Assembly: GCA_902770195.1 (NCBI GenBank)
Contig: CACXSA010000016.1
Span: 1 to 33,991 of the forward strand
Direction of reading: 5' to 3'
Source of the DNA: an uncultured Prevotellaceae bacterium
GTDB lineage: Bacteria > Bacteroidota > Bacteroidia > Bacteroidales > Bacteroidaceae
Length of the DNA: 33,991 bases
A program made the position numbers and the translations under genes. Positions 13,903 through 22,958 of the stretch are shown here, one piece after another. A model generated the notes under the pieces. The model saw nothing but the letters and a program-made list of their open reading frames with translations, searched no databases and was not told where the DNA came from. Position 1 is the stretch's first letter. Each line of letters starts with the position of its first letter.

Positions 13903-15627
13903 ATGTTTCGATTTGAAGACCCTATATATTTATATGCGTTGGTGTTGATACCTGTGTTGGGTGTCTTGCGCTTTTTGTTGGTGCGCCAACAAAAGAAGCG
14001 CCTTCGTAAGTTTGGCGACCGAGACTTGATATGTCAGCTGATGCCTGATGTATCACGTTTTCGTCCTTTGGTAAAATATTCTTTGCTCCTTACTGCTCTT
14101 GCTTTGCTTATCGTCATGATAGCACGCCCACAGTTTGGCACAAAGATTAATCGTGAGAAGCGCACGGGTATAGAAACGATCATTGCCCTAGACGTCAGTA
14201 ATTCCATGCTGGCTGAAGATGTTGCACCTAGTCGCTTGGATCGTTCTAAGATGATGGTGGAGAATCTTGTTGATAATTTTACCAATGATAAGATTGGTCT
14301 CATCGTCTTTGCAGGTGATGCTTTCATCCAGTTACCTATCACTAGCGATTATGTCAGCGCAAAGATGTTCTTATCAAGTATCTCACCTTCCATGATAGCT
14401 ATTCAGGGAACTGACATTGCAAAAGCTATCTCAATGGCTACTCATAGCTTTACGCAGCAGGAAGGCGTCGGAAAGGCTATCATCGTGATTACAGATGGTG
14501 AAGATCATGAGGGTGGAGCTTTGGAAGCTGCCAAGGAAGCTAAGGATAAAGGCATGCGCGTTTATATATTAGGTGTAGGTTCTGTCAAAGGAGCTCCCAT
14601 TCCTACTGGTAATGGTGACTTTATGAAGGATAATACAGGCCAAACCGTTATGACAGGTTTGAACGAACAGATGTGTCGGGAAATAGCCCAGGCAGGTGGG
14701 GGCGCCTATATCCATGTAGAGAATAATAGTAATGCTCAGGAACAGTTAGACCACGAACTTAGTAAGTTGGCAAAGAAAGAAATAGAAAGTACTGTCTATA
14801 GTGATTATGACGAACAGTTTCAAGCTGTCGGCATTATCGTTCTTTTGCTGTTGATAGTAGAGATATGCATCCTCGACATCAAGAATCCTATGCTGAAACG
14901 CATCTCTCTCTTCAAGCGAAATACAAGTGCCCTGATGTTATTGTTGACCATCCTTTTCTCGTTGTCTGTTTGTCCGGCTAAGGCACAGAGTGACCGTCAG
15001 TTGGTCCGTCAGGGAAATAAGCAGTTCCGTTTGGGGAATTATGCTGAGGCAGAGGTGTCTTATCGCAAGGCAGTAGAGAAGAATCCCCGTAACTCACAAG
15101 CTTTATATAATCTTGGTAATGCCCTGCTCGGACAGCGGAAGGATTCTGCTGCTGTCAGCCAATTTGAACAGGCTGCCAAACAGGAAACCAATCCTATCAG
15201 AAAATCTCAGGCATATCATAATATAGGTGTTGTTTGTCAAGGACAGAAACAATATGCACAAGCCATAGAGGCTTACAAGGAATCCTTGCGTAACAATCCT
15301 GCCGATGATGAGACTCGTTATAATCTGGAACTTTGCAAGCGTCAGCAGAAGCAACAGCAGCAAGACCAGCAAAACCAGCAGAATAACGATAAGAAGGACC
15401 AGAAAGATAAGAAGGACCAGCAGAAGCAAGATCAAGACAAGAAGGATCAGCAGAAGCAGGACCAAAAGCAACAAGACCAGCAACAGCAGCAAGACAAACA
15501 GCAGATGAGCAAGGAGAATGCCGAGCAGATGCTCAATGCTGCTATTCAGGAGGAAAAGCAGACGCAGGAACGTATGAAGAAAGCCATGCAACAACCCAAC
15601 CGTCGCTCATTGCAGAAAAACTGGTAA
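13903..15627 (+). CDS. batB: BatB-BatC fusion: VWA domain plus TPR domain
   Basis: 574 aa, against about 340 for BatB alone. Residues 1-326 are BatB: two helices, VWA domain with MIDAS Asp97-Val-Ser99-Asn-Ser101 and VITDGEDHEGG, and a helix at 306-326. Met330 begins a second basic-hydrophobic, signal-like segment ending CPAKAQ at about 361. Residues 363-482 are three TPR-like repeats (GNKQFRLGNYAEAEVSYRKAV, ALYNLGNALLGQ, AYHNIGVVCQGQKQYAQAIEAYKES), which is BatC. Residues 483-537 are almost only Gln, Asp and Lys. No stop separates the halves. ATG codon 14890 could be an internal start for BatC. Confidence 0.9.
   Translation: MFRFEDPIYLYALVLIPVLGVLRFLLVRQQKKRLRKFGDRDLICQLMPDVSRFRPLVKYSLLLTALALLIVMIARPQFGTKINREKRTGIETIIALDVSNSMLAEDVAPSRLDRSKMMVENLVDNFTNDKIGLIVFAGDAFIQLPITSDYVSAKMFLSSISPSMIAIQGTDIAKAISMATHSFTQQEGVGKAIIVITDGEDHEGGALEAAKEAKDKGMRVYILGVGSVKGAPIPTGNGDFMKDNTGQTVMTGLNEQMCREIAQAGGGAYIHVENNSNAQEQLDHELSKLAKKEIESTVYSDYDEQFQAVGIIVLLLLIVEICILDIKNPMLKRISLFKRNTSALMLLLTILFSLSVCPAKAQSDRQLVRQGNKQFRLGNYAEAEVSYRKAVEKNPRNSQALYNLGNALLGQRKDSAAVSQFEQAAKQETNPIRKSQAYHNIGVVCQGQKQYAQAIEAYKESLRNNPADDETRYNLELCKRQQKQQQQDQQNQQNNDKKDQKDKKDQQKQDQDKKDQQKQDQKQQDQQQQQDKQQMSKENAEQMLNAAIQEEKQTQERMKKAMQQPNRRSLQKNW
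15349..15513 (+). repeat. Gln/Asp/Lys-coding low-complexity tract in the BatC part
   Basis: About 55 codons made almost only of CAR, GAY and AAR, encoding runs such as KDQKDKKDQQKQDQDKKDQQ. The opposite strand reads as a leucine/valine-rich open frame, which is only a shadow. The segment links the TPR domain to a short C-terminal helix and is likely disordered and variable in length. Confidence 0.8.
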
Positions 15628-15635
15628 CTCAAAGA

Positions 15636-18254
15636 ATGGATAATATGATGAAAAGATATCTTATTTTGGTAATATGTTTGTCCGTGGTGATGGTGACCAT
15701 GGCGCAACAGATTACGGGTCGTGCTCCCTCACAGGTAGCTGTAGGCGAACAGTTCCGCTTGTCTTATACTGTCAACACCGATGATGTGAAAGGGTTCCGT
15801 GCAGGTAACATTCCTGAAGAATTCGAAGTCTTGATGGGACCAAGCACCTCTACGCAGTCTAGTTATCAGTTGGTAAACGGACACATGTCCAGTTCGTCAT
15901 CTGTCACTTATACCTATATTCTGTCAGCTACCAAGAATGGCTCATTTACCATTCCTCCTGCACAAGCTCAGGTTGGTAGCAAGACCATTCATTCTAACGA
16001 GCTGCATATCAAAGTAAGTGGACAGGCACAAAGTAATGGACAAGGTGGTCGTCAACAGGGCAGGGCAGGGGAGGAAATCCGACCTGCAGGCAGTGCTATC
16101 TCAGGTTCCGATCTGTTTATCAAGGTAAGTGCTTCTAAGCAACATGTTCGTGAACAAGAACCTATCCTGCTGACTTATAAGGTTTATACGTTGGTAGGAC
16201 TTACCCAGTTGAATGGTAAGATGGCGGACCTTAAGAGCTTCTACACCCGTGAAGTACCTCTTCCTAACGAAAAGACCTTTAAGGTTGAGACTTTTAACGG
16301 ACGACCATATCGTACGGTAACATGGCAACAGTATGTTATGTTCCCTCAGGCAACAGGAAAACTTGAAATTCCCAGTATCACTTACGAAGGAATTGTAGTT
16401 CAGCAGAACCGTAACATTGATCCTTTTGAGGCCTTCTTCAATGGTGGTTCTGGATATATAGAGGTTAAGAAACAAATCAAGGCTCCTGGTATTACCATCC
16501 AGGTCGATCCTTTACCCCAGCGTCCAGCTAACTTCTCGGGTGGTGTAGGTCATTTCGATATCTCTGCCACATTGGATAAGACGCAGGTCAAGGCCAACAT
16601 TCCTGTGAAACTGCGTGTCACAGTCAATGGTGTCGGCAATATGAAACTGCTGAAACAACCCATTGTCAAATTCCCTAAGGATTTTGATAGCTATGATGCC
16701 AAGGTGACCGATCATACCAGTTTGAATACCAACGGCTTGGCGGGCTCTATCGTGTACGACTTCCTGGCGGTTCCCCGTCATCAGGGCGAGTTTGAGATTC
16801 CAGCAGTAGAATTTGTCTATTTTGATACCTCTTCAGGCAGCTATAAGACCCTAAAGACAGAATCCTTCCACCTCAGCGTGGCCAAAGGTGACGGAACTGG
16901 AACGGTTGCAACCTTCAATGGACAAGAAGATATTAAACTTCTGAATAGTGACATCCATTTCATCAAGACTGGTGATACGCATCAGCGGGCTATTGGTGAT
17001 TTCTTCTTTGGCTCTACCGCCTATTGGGTAATGTTAGCCGTTCTGTTGCTTGCCTTTATCTCCCTCTTTATTATCTTCCGTCGTCGGGCTATTGAAAATG
17101 CCAATATTGTCAAGCAACGCGCCGGAAAAGCCAATAAAGTGGCTGTTAAGCGCCTGAAGAAGGCTGCCCGCTTGATGAAGGAAGGCAAACAAGGCGACTT
17201 CTATGACGAGGTGTTACGGGCTTTGTGGGGCTATGTTGGTGATAAGCTGAGTATGCCTGTAGAGCAATTGTCCCGAGAAAATATCAGTCAGCAGTTGTCT
17301 GCTCATCAGGTATCGCCAGAAACCATCCAGCAGTTCCTTGGTGCTTTGGACGAGTGCGAGTTTGCACGTTATGCGCCAGGTGACCCCACAGGAAATATGA
17401 ACAAAGTATATGAAGCTGCTATGACAGCTATTACGAACATCGCCGATGCGGTGAAGAAAGGAGCGAAAAAAGATAATAAAAGTGATAGGAGTATGTCACA
17501 ACGCATGATCCTGCTGATAGCCTTCTCTTTGACCTCCAGTATTCTTCCTCTTGCTGCCGATGCTGCCGTTACAAAGGTTGACGCGGATAGTGCCTATGCA
17601 CATGAGCATTACCAGAAAGCTGCTCAGCAATATGAGCAATTATTGAAGAAAGGGGTTTCTTCCGAGTTGTATTACAATCTTGGAAACTGTTATTATCGTA
17701 TGGATAATTTCACTAAGGCAGTGCTTAATTACGAACGTGCTCTTATGTTGTCTCCTGGCGATGAGGATATCCGTTTTAACCTGCAGATGGCACGTTCCAA
17801 GACCATTGATAAGATTGTTCCGGAATCAGAGATGTTCTTTGTGACGTGGTATCGCTCATTGGTTCATCTGATGAGTGTTGACGCATGGGCCCGGATGGCG
17901 CTCATATCCCTTGTGGCAGCTATTATTCTGGCTTTGGCTTATCTGTTTGCGAATCCTGTATGGCTTCGTAAGGTAGGTTTCTTCGGAGGATTTTTCTTTG
18001 TTGTCATTTTCCTGGTGAGCAATCTTTTTGCCTGGCAGCAGAAACAAGCCTTTATCCATCGCTCTGGAGCCATTGTCATTCGTGCTGCCGTGAATGTCAA
18101 GAGTACTCCTTCTAAGAATGGTACCGACCTTTTTATCCTTCATGAAGGCACCAAGGTGAATATTACAGATGCAACGATGCGAGGTTGGAAGAAAATACGG
18201 GTAGCCGATGGTAAGGAAGGCTGGCTGGAGACCCAAGAGATTGAGATTATCTGA
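15636..18254 (+). CDS. batD: BatD-BatE fusion: oxygen-tolerance protein plus TPR-SH3 protein
   Basis: 872 aa, close to BatD (about 600) plus BatE (about 250). After a signal peptide (MKRYLILVICLSVVMVTMAQ) there are repeated periplasmic immunoglobulin-like domains to about 450 (start TGRAPSQVAVGEQFRLSYTV), a helix at about 462-484, and a cytoplasmic part with GDFYDEVLRALWGYVGDKL. At residue 620 a new signal-like segment begins (MSQRMILLIAFSLTSS, ending LAADAA), then TPR repeats (SAYAHEHYQKAAQQYEQLL, ELYYNLGNCYYRM), two helices at about 751-804, and an SH3-like C-terminus (VNVKSTPSKNGTDLF, GWKKIRVADGKEGWLE). ATAGGAGT precedes the internal ATG at 17493. Last Bat gene. Confidence 0.9.
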   Translation: MDNMMKRYLILVICLSVVMVTMAQQITGRAPSQVAVGEQFRLSYTVNTDDVKGFRAGNIPEEFEVLMGPSTSTQSSYQLVNGHMSSSSSVTYTYILSATKNGSFTIPPAQAQVGSKTIHSNELHIKVSGQAQSNGQGGRQQGRAGEEIRPAGSAISGSDLFIKVSASKQHVREQEPILLTYKVYTLVGLTQLNGKMADLKSFYTREVPLPNEKTFKVETFNGRPYRTVTWQQYVMFPQATGKLEIPSITYEGIVVQQNRNIDPFEAFFNGGSGYIEVKKQIKAPGITIQVDPLPQRPANFSGGVGHFDISATLDKTQVKANIPVKLRVTVNGVGNMKLLKQPIVKFPKDFDSYDAKVTDHTSLNTNGLAGSIVYDFLAVPRHQGEFEIPAVEFVYFDTSSGSYKTLKTESFHLSVAKGDGTGTVATFNGQEDIKLLNSDIHFIKTGDTHQRAIGDFFFGSTAYWVMLAVLLLAFISLFIIFRRRAIENANIVKQRAGKANKVAVKRLKKAARLMKEGKQGDFYDEVLRALWGYVGDKLSMPVEQLSRENISQQLSAHQVSPETIQQFLGALDECEFARYAPGDPTGNMNKVYEAAMTAITNIADAVKKGAKKDNKSDRSMSQRMILLIAFSLTSSILPLAADAAVTKVDADSAYAHEHYQKAAQQYEQLLKKGVSSELYYNLGNCYYRMDNFTKAVLNYERALMLSPGDEDIRFNLQMARSKTIDKIVPESEMFFVTWYRSLVHLMSVDAWARMALISLVAAIILALAYLFANPVWLRKVGFFGGFFFVVIFLVSNLFAWQQKQAFIHRSGAIVIRAAVNVKSTPSKNGTDLFILHEGTKVNITDATMRGWKKIRVADGKEGWLETQEIEII

Positions 18255-18276
18255 AATAGTTAAACAAAAAATTCAT

Positions 18277-18930
18277 ATGGAAGAACTGATTCAATTTGAC
18301 AAACACCTGCTGCTTATGGTTAATGGCAGCGACTCCGTATTTTTGGACTATGTAGTGATGACACTCACCAATGGTTTGACGTGGATACCCCTTTATCTGT
18401 CCTTGCTATATGTTGTAATCAGGAGCAATAAGTTTCCAAAAGATATTTTGTTTATCGTGGCAGCTGCAGGCTTATGTGTATTGTTTGCAGGTACCGTTGA
18501 TGATACGATTGTAAAACCTCTGGTTGCCCGTTGGCGTCCCACTCACGATCCTGAAATAGGATTGTTGGTCGATACAGTGGACAATTATCGAGGAGGAAAC
18601 TATGGCTTCTTCTCCGCACATGCCTGCAACACCTTCTCCATTGCCTTGTTCTTCTCGCTGTTGATGCGTCGTCGTGTGCTTACCATAGCTCTTATCAGCT
18701 ACTCTCTGGTCAACTGCTGGACACGACTATATTTGGGCGTTCATTATCCTGGCGATATTACAGTAGGACTTTTGTGGGGTGCAATCGTAGGCTATAGCAT
18801 CTATCGCCTCTATTGTCGTGTCACTATTCCTGCTTTATACAAAGAGCGCCTTTGTTATGTACCCGTTGTGGTATTCTTGCTCACGTTAGGTTATGCGCTT
18901 TGTCGAGCCAGTTATATAACCATGCAATGA
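18277..18930 (+). CDS. PAP2-superfamily membrane phosphatase
   Basis: 217 aa, several hydrophobic helices. The three acid-phosphatase motifs are KPLVARWRP (KX6RP), FFSAHACNTF (PSGH motif, with Phe-Ser-Ala-His) and TRLYLGVHYPGD (the SRX5HX3D motif with Thr for Ser). Such enzymes dephosphorylate lipid phosphates, for example undecaprenyl pyrophosphate or phosphatidylglycerol phosphate; the substrate cannot be read from sequence. ATG at 18277 (MEELIQFD) is preferred over the longer frame from 18208, which lies within the BatD-BatE gene. The stop overlaps the queA start (ATGA). Confidence 0.9.
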   Translation: MEELIQFDKHLLLMVNGSDSVFLDYVVMTLTNGLTWIPLYLSLLYVVIRSNKFPKDILFIVAAAGLCVLFAGTVDDTIVKPLVARWRPTHDPEIGLLVDTVDNYRGGNYGFFSAHACNTFSIALFFSLLMRRRVLTIALISYSLVNCWTRLYLGVHYPGDITVGLLWGAIVGYSIYRLYCRVTIPALYKERLCYVPVVVFLLTLGYALCRASYITMQ

Positions 18931-20156
18931 TGAAAACAAAAGAAATACAGATCAACGAATATAATTACGATTTGCCTGATGAACGAATAGCTAAGTTCCC
19001 TTTGGCAGAACGCGACCATTCGAAACTCCTTGTCTATAAGCATGGCACGGTGTCCGAATCCGTCTTCTACCAATTGCCTAGCCTCTTACCATCAGGAGCC
19101 TTGATGGTCTTCAACAACACAAAGGTCATCCAGGCACGCCTTCATTTCCGTAAGGAAACGGGTGCCTTGATAGAGGTTTTCTTGTTAGAGCCTGCGGAGC
19201 CTGCTGACTATGAGCAGATGTTCCAGACCACCTCTCGCTGTTCGTGGCTTTGTCTGGTGGGAAATCTGAAGAAGTGGCGTGAAGGTTCCCTTTCTCGCAC
19301 TATTACGATTCAAGAAGAGACCGTCACGGTGAAGGCTACTCGTCGAGGCGAACATGGCACCAGCCAATGGATAGACTTTGAATGGAGTGGGGAACGCTCT
19401 TTTGCCGAAATCATTGACGCTATGGGTGAGTTGCCTATTCCTCCCTACCTGAATCGTGAAACACAGGAGAGTGACAAGACTACCTATCAAACCGTCTATT
19501 CTAAAATAAAAGGCAGTGTGGCAGCTCCTACTGCAGGTCTTCATTTTACCACCCGTGTACTCGACGATCTTGATGCTCATGGTATTGAACGTGAGGAGTT
19601 AACCCTCCATGTAGGTGCAGGCACTTTTAAACCTGTCAAAAGTGATACTATCGGGCAACACGAAATGCATACCGAGTTTGTGGCTGTGCATCGCCATACC
19701 ATCGAACGTCTTATCGCTCATGAAGGTCAGGCAATTGCCGTTGGTACCACCAGTGTGCGCACCCTGGAAAGTCTTTATTATATGGGGTTGAAAGTCATGC
19801 TTAACCCTGAAGTCAAAGAAGAAGAACTCCATGTTAATCAGTGGGAACCCTATGGCGAAGAAACTGCGCCAAAAGAAAAATTGCCTAGCGCAATGGAAGC
19901 GCTGACAGCGTTAAGAAACTGGATGATTCGTCATGAACTGACCGTTCTTCACTCCTCGACACAGATAATCATTGCTCCCGGCTACGACTATAAGATAGTC
20001 AAGATGCTGGTTACTAATTTCCATCAGCCCCAATCTACGCTACTGCTTTTGGTTAGTGCATTTGTGAAGGGCGACTGGCATAAGATTTACGATTATGCAC
20101 TGGCTCACGATTTCCGTTTCCTGAGTTATGGCGACTCGTCTCTATTGATTCCTTAA
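18927..20156 (+). CDS. queA: QueA, S-adenosylmethionine:tRNA ribosyltransferase-isomerase
   Basis: 409 aa. It transfers the ribosyl part of SAM to preQ1 in tRNA, making epoxyqueuosine. Motifs: MVFNNTKVIQARL, YQTVYSKIKGSVAAPTAGLHF, LTLHVGAGTFKPV, VGTTSVRTLES, TNFHQPQSTLLLLVSAF and the closing YALAHDFRFLSYGDSSLL. It is about 60 residues longer than E. coli QueA (356), mainly in the middle (around ARRGEHGTSQWIDFEW) and near the Met-rich RTLES region. The start is at 18927 (or 18930); the longer frame from 18813 lies in the phosphatase gene and has no family match. Co-transcribed with nadE. Confidence 0.93.
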   Translation: MMKTKEIQINEYNYDLPDERIAKFPLAERDHSKLLVYKHGTVSESVFYQLPSLLPSGALMVFNNTKVIQARLHFRKETGALIEVFLLEPAEPADYEQMFQTTSRCSWLCLVGNLKKWREGSLSRTITIQEETVTVKATRRGEHGTSQWIDFEWSGERSFAEIIDAMGELPIPPYLNRETQESDKTTYQTVYSKIKGSVAAPTAGLHFTTRVLDDLDAHGIEREELTLHVGAGTFKPVKSDTIGQHEMHTEFVAVHRHTIERLIAHEGQAIAVGTTSVRTLESLYYMGLKVMLNPEVKEEELHVNQWEPYGEETAPKEKLPSAMEALTALRNWMIRHELTVLHSSTQIIIAPGYDYKIVKMLVTNFHQPQSTLLLLVSAFVKGDWHKIYDYALAHDFRFLSYGDSSLLIP

Positions 20157-20182
20157 AATCGAAAACTAAAAAATCTCAGATT

Positions 20183-22108
20183 ATGAAATACGGTTTCGTA
20201 AAAGTGGCTTCTGCCGTGCCTGCTGTGAAGGTGGCAGATGTAGAGTACAATGTAAAGGAGATAGAACGCCTCATAGCGCTTGCTGATGGCGAGGGTGCCG
20301 AGGTGGTATGTTTTCCAGAGTTATGTCTGACAGGCTATAGTTGCCAGGATCTCTTCAAAGAGCAACTCTTGTTGACTAAGGCAGAGGAAAGTATCATCGA
20401 ATTGCTTGATTTTACCCGTAAGTTGGATGTCATCTGCATTGTTGGCATGCCTGTTCAGAGCGGTGGTCTGCTCCTTAATTGTGCCGTAGTCATTCAGAGA
20501 GGAAGCGTGTTGGGCATAATTCCCAAGACTTATCTGCCTAATTATAGTGAGTTCTACGAGAAACGCTGGTTTGCCTCTGCTCAGGACCTGAATCCCTCGG
20601 AAATCTATTTGGCAGGCAATCCTGTTACACTTTCTGCTGAGCCAAAAATCTTCCAGACAGTCGGTGGTGTACGCTTTGGCGTAGAGGTCTGTGAGGATGT
20701 TTGGGCACCCATTCCTCCTAGCAATAATCTGACGATGGCGGGTGCAGAAATCATCTTCAATTGCTCTGCCAGTGATGAGCTCATCGGCAAGCACCGCTAT
20801 CTGCGCTCCCTGCTTGCCCAGCAGAGTGCCCGCACCATAAGTGGCTATGTCTATTCCTCATGTGGTTTTGGCGAATCTACTCAGGATGTGGTTTATGGAG
20901 GTAATGCCATGATTTTCGAAAACGGACGTGTTCTTACGGAAGGAGAGCGCTTTTCCTTCCAACCCCAGATACGATATGCACAGATTGATGTGGAACGACT
21001 CCGTACGGAGCGACATTCCAACTCCACCTTTATCAATGCCCAGCGTCATGCTCAGGCTCAGATTATCGAGGCGAAAGCTACCGTTGGCGATCATCCTTTC
21101 GAACTCATCCGCCCCATTGACCCTCACCCCTTCATCCCTTCAGATGCAGAGATGGCTGAGACTTGTGAGGAGATTTTGAATATACAGACCGCCGGACTTT
21201 CCAAGCGTCTTGTACATACCCATTGTCAGCACGTGGTGATAGGCATCAGTGGCGGTCTCGACTCCACCTTAGCCCTGTTGGTATGCGTGCGTACTTTTGA
21301 TAAGTTAGGATTAGACCGTAAGGGTATTGTGGGTGTCACTATGCCAGGCTTTGGCACAACAGACCGTACCCATGACAATGCTGCTTCGCTGATGCAGACG
21401 CTGAATATATCTCAGATGGAGATTTCTATTTCCGATGCTGTCACCCAGCATTTCAAGGATATAGGTCACGATGCTGCTGTTCACGATGCCACCTATGAGA
21501 ATTCTCAGGCTCGTGAGCGTACTCAGATTCTCATGGACCTTGCCAATAAGCTCAATGCCTTGGTGGTAGGAACAGGCGATTTGTCGGAACTCGCGCTGGG
21601 ATGGGCTACCTATAATGGTGACCACATGTCAATGTATGGTGTCAATGCCGGTATCCCCAAGACACTCATCCGGTATGTTGTTCGTTATGTCGCTATGTTG
21701 CCAGTCTTCAGTCCTCAGCGCGACACACTGATTGATATTGTCAATACCCCGATTTCTCCAGAGTTGACGCCAGCCGATGCGGAAGGTAATATCCAGCAGA
21801 AGACAGAAGACCTGGTAGGTCCTTACGAGTTACACGACTTCTTCCTTTTCTATTTCATGCGCTATGGCTTCCGTCCAAGCAAGATCTTCCTGATGGCTCA
21901 GAAAGCCTTTGGTGATACTTATGACAGGGAAACCATAAAGCATTGGCTCACAACCTTCTGTCGTCGTTTCTTCTCGCAACAGTTCAAACGTTCTTGTCTG
22001 CCTGACGGACCTAAGATTGGAAGCATCTCCCTGTCTCCCCGTGGTGACTGGCGTATGCCCAGTGATGCCAGCAGTACTTTGTGGCTCAAAGAGTGTGAAG
22101 AGTTATGA
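20183..22108 (+). CDS. nadE: Glutamine-dependent NAD+ synthetase
   Basis: 641 aa, two domains. Residues 1-270 are a nitrilase-type glutaminase: Glu in FPELCLTGYSC, Lys in IIPKTYLPNY and the nucleophile Cys170 in GVEVCEDVW. Residues 330-641 are the NAD synthetase domain with the ATP P-loop GISGGLDSTLALL, VGTGDLSELALGWATYNGDHMSMYGVNAG and KRSCLPDGPKIGSISLSPRGDWRMPSD. It amidates nicotinic acid adenine dinucleotide with ammonia tunnelled from glutamine. The stop overlaps the next start by 4 nt (ATGA). Confidence 0.97.
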   Translation: MKYGFVKVASAVPAVKVADVEYNVKEIERLIALADGEGAEVVCFPELCLTGYSCQDLFKEQLLLTKAEESIIELLDFTRKLDVICIVGMPVQSGGLLLNCAVVIQRGSVLGIIPKTYLPNYSEFYEKRWFASAQDLNPSEIYLAGNPVTLSAEPKIFQTVGGVRFGVEVCEDVWAPIPPSNNLTMAGAEIIFNCSASDELIGKHRYLRSLLAQQSARTISGYVYSSCGFGESTQDVVYGGNAMIFENGRVLTEGERFSFQPQIRYAQIDVERLRTERHSNSTFINAQRHAQAQIIEAKATVGDHPFELIRPIDPHPFIPSDAEMAETCEEILNIQTAGLSKRLVHTHCQHVVIGISGGLDSTLALLVCVRTFDKLGLDRKGIVGVTMPGFGTTDRTHDNAASLMQTLNISQMEISISDAVTQHFKDIGHDAAVHDATYENSQARERTQILMDLANKLNALVVGTGDLSELALGWATYNGDHMSMYGVNAGIPKTLIRYVVRYVAMLPVFSPQRDTLIDIVNTPISPELTPADAEGNIQQKTEDLVGPYELHDFFLFYFMRYGFRPSKIFLMAQKAFGDTYDRETIKHWLTTFCRRFFSQQFKRSCLPDGPKIGSISLSPRGDWRMPSDASSTLWLKECEEL

Positions 22109-22899
22109 GGGAGGTCATTACCAGTGCCCAGAATCCGAAGATTAAGCGCCTTCTTGAACTTCAGCAGAAGTCGCAGGCGCGTCGCAGTAGCGGACTCTTT
22201 GTCGTTGAGGGACGACGCGAGATAGAGCGTTGCATCAACAATGGCTATGTTGTCGATACGCTGTTCTGGTGTCCTGAGATTTTTGGTGCAGAGGAACCAC
22301 AGGTTGCCGATGCCCGTATTTTTCAAGTCACCACCGATATTTATAATAAGGTGGCCTATCGTGGCGGCACAGAAGGGGTTATTGCTGAGGTGGTAGTTCG
22401 TCCGTTCACACTTTCCGACCTCCAGCTTCCTCAGCGTCCGCTCGTCGTGGTGATGGAGAGCGTTGAAAAGCCTGGAAATGTTGGAGCCGTCTTGCGCTCT
22501 GCCGATGCTGCTAATGTCGATGCCGTCATCGTGTGCGACCCCTTGACGGACCTTTATAACCCCAATCTCATTCGTGCCTCCATAGGTGCCTTCTTCAGTG
22601 TGCCCTGTGTCGCCTGCACCTCCGAGCAGTGTATCCAGTGGCTCAAGGAGAACGGTATTCAGATTCTGACGGCGCAGTTGCAAGACTCCTGTTATTATTA
22701 CGAAGCAGACATGTGTCGCTCCACAGCTATTGTGATGGGTACCGAGGCAACCGGACTTACCGATAAGTGGCGTGAGGCTGCCGATGCCCATATCCGCATC
22801 CCTATGTTAGGCTGTGGCGACTCGCTCAACGTTTCCGTTTCTGCAGCCATTTTAATGTTTGAGGCTGTCCGGCAACGCATTTCTGTAGTCAGACGATAA
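22105..22899 (+). CDS. SpoU/TrmH-family RNA 2'-O-methyltransferase
   Basis: 264 aa. An N-terminal substrate-binding domain (NPKIKRLLELQQKSQARRSSGLFVVEGRREIER) is followed by the knotted SPOUT domain with its three motifs: KPGNVGAVLRSADAANVDAV, RASIGAFFSVP and VMGTEATGLTDKWREAADAHIRIPMLGCGDSLNVSVSAAI. This architecture (RlmB/TsnR-like) modifies 23S rRNA ribose; the exact nucleotide is not predictable here. Translationally coupled to nadE by an ATGA overlap. Confidence 0.92.
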   Translation: MREVITSAQNPKIKRLLELQQKSQARRSSGLFVVEGRREIERCINNGYVVDTLFWCPEIFGAEEPQVADARIFQVTTDIYNKVAYRGGTEGVIAEVVVRPFTLSDLQLPQRPLVVVMESVEKPGNVGAVLRSADAANVDAVIVCDPLTDLYNPNLIRASIGAFFSVPCVACTSEQCIQWLKENGIQILTAQLQDSCYYYEADMCRSTAIVMGTEATGLTDKWREAADAHIRIPMLGCGDSLNVSVSAAILMFEAVRQRISVVRR

Positions 22900-22919
22900 A
22901 AAATCATCATAAATGGGGA

Positions 22920-22950
22920 TTGCGAGAGTGAAGGTAATTGTTTACCTTTG
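22920..22950 (+). promoter_or_regulatory. Promoter of the porphyrin oxidase / TonB receptor operon
   Basis: TTG at 22920-22922 and TACCTTTG at 22943-22950, spacer 20 nt, a good match to the Bacteroidota consensus. The ATG at 22959 is only 8 nt beyond the -7 box, so the transcript probably has a leader of about 3-5 nt. Confidence 0.75.
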
Positions 22951-22958
22951 CACCCCAA

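Noticed and set aside
15103-15594. Leucine-rich 163-codon minus-strand frame that looks like a membrane protein
   Set aside because: It is the complement of the Gln/Lys/Asp tract in BatC; CAG and AAG runs read as Leu on the other strand.
18813-18926. N-terminal extension of queA by 38 codons
   Set aside because: It lies fully inside the PAP2 phosphatase gene and contains a Cys/Arg-rich stretch foreign to QueA; the ATGA overlap gives a natural start.
21919-22791. 290-codon frame antisense to nadE and the methyltransferase
   Set aside because: It crosses two well-supported genes that overlap by 4 nt; no domain is recognisable.
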